From: Chlorobiota bacterium
GTDB taxonomy: Bacteria; Bacteroidota; Bacteroidia; Bacteroidales; F082
Reading direction: 5' to 3'
NCBI GenBank assembly: GCA_030596395.1
Contig: JAUVKF010000001.1
Span: forward strand, 62,001-126,000
DNA: 64,000 nt
Position numbers and translations under genes: made by a program
The notes under the pieces: model-generated
Told to the model about the DNA's origin: nothing
Database searches by the model: none
Seen by the model: only the letters and a program-made list of their open reading frames with translations
In this document: positions 62,317 to 64,000 of the stretch, one piece after another
Numbering within the stretch: position 1 is the first letter of the stretch
How the letters are laid out: each line of letters starts with the position of its first letter

Positions 62317-64000
62317 ATGAATAAAAACCTTTTTAAAAAGTTAATACCCTACCTGGTTGCTATCGTTGTGTTTTTGGCGATTACCATGGTTTATTTTTCT
62401 CCTTTGCTCGAAGGGAAAAAACTCGACCAGCACGACATCACCATGTTCAAAGGGATGTCGAAAGAAATTGTTGATTTCAGGGAGCAAACGGGTGAAGAAG
62501 CATTATGGACAAATTCCATGTTTGGTGGGATGCCTGCCTGGCAAATTTCGGTTAAATACAACGGGAACCTTACCAGGTTTTTGGATAAACTGTTTACCTT
62601 ATGGCTGCCTTACCCGGCCAATTATGTGTTCTTGTATTTTCTTGGCTTTTTTATTCTGATGCTGGTGCTTCGCATCAACCCCTGGGTGGGACTTGCAGGC
62701 TCAATTGCCTTTGCAATGTCTTCATATTTTTTTATCATTCTTGGTGCCGGACATACTTCCAAAGCACATGCGATCGGTTATATGGCACCGGTTTTGGCCG
62801 GTATTATTTTAACTTACCGGGGCAAATACTGGCAGGGCGCACTGTTAACGGCCCTGGCACTGGCATTAGAGATTAGATCAGGCCATTTGCAGATTACCTA
62901 TTATCTGTTGCTGATTGTTGTTGTATATGGCATTTACCAGTTGATCAATGCTTTTTATGAAAAACAATATTCACATTTTGTAAAAGCATCAGGGTTTTTG
63001 ATAATTGCAGCTTTATTAGCGGTATTAACACATTCAACCAATTTATGGGCTACTTATGAATACGGTAAAGATACCATGCGAGGAAAGCCCGAACTAACAA
63101 AAAACCAGACCAATAAATCTAGTGGACTTGACAGGGATTATATCACCCACTGGAGTTATGGAATTGGTGAAACATGGTCGTTGATGATTCCCAATGCCAA
63201 AGGTGGTGCGAGTGGAGCAATTGGCCAGCAAAAAGCATTAAGCAAAGCCGACCGCAGGTATCAAAGCACAATTGCCAGGCAAGGCTCAGCATATTGGGGC
63301 GACCAACCCGGCACATCCGGACCTGTTTATGTGGGCGTTATTGTTGTATTCTTATTTATCTTGGGTATGTTTATCGTTGACGATAAGTTGAAATGGGTAT
63401 TGCTTTCCGTTACTGTATTGTCAATCTTCCTGGCATGGGGTAAAAATTTCATGCCATTTACTGATTTTTTTATTGATTACATTCCAGGCTACAACAAGTT
63501 CAGGGCTGTGTCGATGACTTTAGTCATCGCCGAACTGGCTATACCCATACTGGCATTCATGGCACTGAATATAATTATTAATGAGCCAGGGCTCATTAAA
63601 AACAACTTAAAGGCTCTTTATATTTCGTTTGGTTTGACGGGCGGTATCATTTTATTATTTGTGGTTACGCCAACTACCTTCTTTAATTTTCTAAACCTCA
63701 CCGAGCAGAATTATTTGCGTGAATTACCGAATTCGAATGAAAGCAATCAGGTAGCTGAAATCTTTGCCAATATTGAATTGGTCAGGATTGCAATCTTCAG
63801 GACTGATGCTTTAAGGAGTTTGCTTTTTGTGGTGCTGGGAGCAGGACTTGTTTTTGCTTATACCTTTGGAAAAATTAAAAAAGTATGGGTAATTGCGGGG
63901 ATTGCAATTCTGATTCTTGTTGACATGTTTGGTATCAATCGCAGGTATCTGAACAATGATAATTTTATCAGGGCAAAGCAATATGATGAACCATTTCAGG
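62317..64000 (+). CDS. YfhO-type multipass membrane protein, 3' partial
   Basis: Starts at 62317 (MNKNLFKKLIPYLVAIVV) and stays open to the window end, giving 561 complete codons. At least ten hydrophobic segments are visible, with a large extracytoplasmic loop after the first (MSKEIVDFREQTGEEALWTN; FGGMPAWQISVKYNG), then HTSKAHAIGYMAPVLAG and RSGHLQITYYLLLIV, and a second loop with GLDRDYITHWSYGIGETWSL and GPVYVGVIVV. This layout is typical of the YfhO/GT-C-like proteins of Bacteroidota, which resemble membrane glycosyltransferases. Substrate unknown. Confidence 0.8.
   Translation, partial: MNKNLFKKLIPYLVAIVVFLAITMVYFSPLLEGKKLDQHDITMFKGMSKEIVDFREQTGEEALWTNSMFGGMPAWQISVKYNGNLTRFLDKLFTLWLPYPANYVFLYFLGFFILMLVLRINPWVGLAGSIAFAMSSYFFIILGAGHTSKAHAIGYMAPVLAGIILTYRGKYWQGALLTALALALEIRSGHLQITYYLLLIVVVYGIYQLINAFYEKQYSHFVKASGFLIIAALLAVLTHSTNLWATYEYGKDTMRGKPELTKNQTNKSSGLDRDYITHWSYGIGETWSLMIPNAKGGASGAIGQQKALSKADRRYQSTIARQGSAYWGDQPGTSGPVYVGVIVVFLFILGMFIVDDKLKWVLLSVTVLSIFLAWGKNFMPFTDFFIDYIPGYNKFRAVSMTLVIAELAIPILAFMALNIIINEPGLIKNNLKALYISFGLTGGIILLFVVTPTTFFNFLNLTEQNYLRELPNSNESNQVAEIFANIELVRIAIFRTDALRSLLFVVLGAGLVFAYTFGKIKKVWVIAGIAILILVDMFGINRRYLNNDNFIRAKQYDEPFQ

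Noticed and set aside
1-64000. CRISPR array, rRNA operon, prophage or full IS element
   Set aside because: No regularly spaced repeats, rRNA sequence, phage structural genes or DDE transposase were found in any region.

Overview
The window comes from a member of the Bacteroidota, most likely an environmental Bacteroidales-type organism. The evidence is the type IX secretion (T9SS) plug protein at the left edge, several secreted proteins ending in T9SS type A sorting domains, a TonB receptor/DUF4249 pair, Bacteroidota-restricted families (DUF5606, DUF4252, DUF4834, DUF5103) and many promoters with the Bacteroidota -7 box TAnnTTTG. No rRNA, CRISPR array, prophage or complete IS with a DDE transposase was seen.

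Layout. 1-6.5 kb: T9SS plug (5' end outside the window), MacB-type permease, upp, a FemAB-like protein and a polysaccharide deacetylase, the last two separated by an inserted two-gene cassette. 6.6-15.1 kb: dnaX, an M13 metallopeptidase lipoprotein, a MITE-like palindrome, an AI-2E family exporter and an M16 peptidase. 15.1-19.4 kb: two tandem lysophospholipid-acyltransferase-like genes, then a zone of gene decay (third acyltransferase remnant, broken T9SS gene, duplicated blocks) and an intact T9SS repeat protein. 19.4-35.3 kb: rhomboid protease, lipoprotein, TonB receptor plus DUF4249, BNR-repeat T9SS protein, purB, MsbA-like ABC exporter and a 1213-residue subtilisin with T9SS signal. 35.3-40.9 kb: TPR lipoprotein, DUF5606-pyrK-pyrD operon, lipoproteins and tRNA-Val(UAC). 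41-47 kb: a WbqC/FemAB-like pair lying between a decayed partial copy and the intact copy of a TIGR01212 radical SAM gene, then a POT peptide transporter. 47-51.5 kb: ECF sigma factor with a membrane partner and two DUF4252 proteins, a GNAT protein, a Cys-motif protein of unknown role and a REP-associated transposase surrounded by its REP hairpins. 51.5-64 kb: valS, SBBP-type T9SS protein, a second inserted cassette, glucosaminidase/LysM hydrolase, rsmG, MFS transporter, pepD, rpmH (50 codons), DUF4834 and the start of a YfhO-type membrane protein.

Most genes are chromosomal housekeeping (pyrimidine and purine synthesis, translation, replication clamp loading) or envelope and secretion functions. 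T9SS is the shared export route for at least four proteins here. The most unusual content is non-coding. Two cassettes, 52 kb apart, carry the same ~133-bp imperfect-palindrome site and obey the end-complementarity rule of integron gene cassettes (attC logic), although no integrase is in the window. There is also a ~170-bp MITE-like palindrome, a RAYT/REP system, and several dispersed intergenic repeat families, one of them nested inside another.
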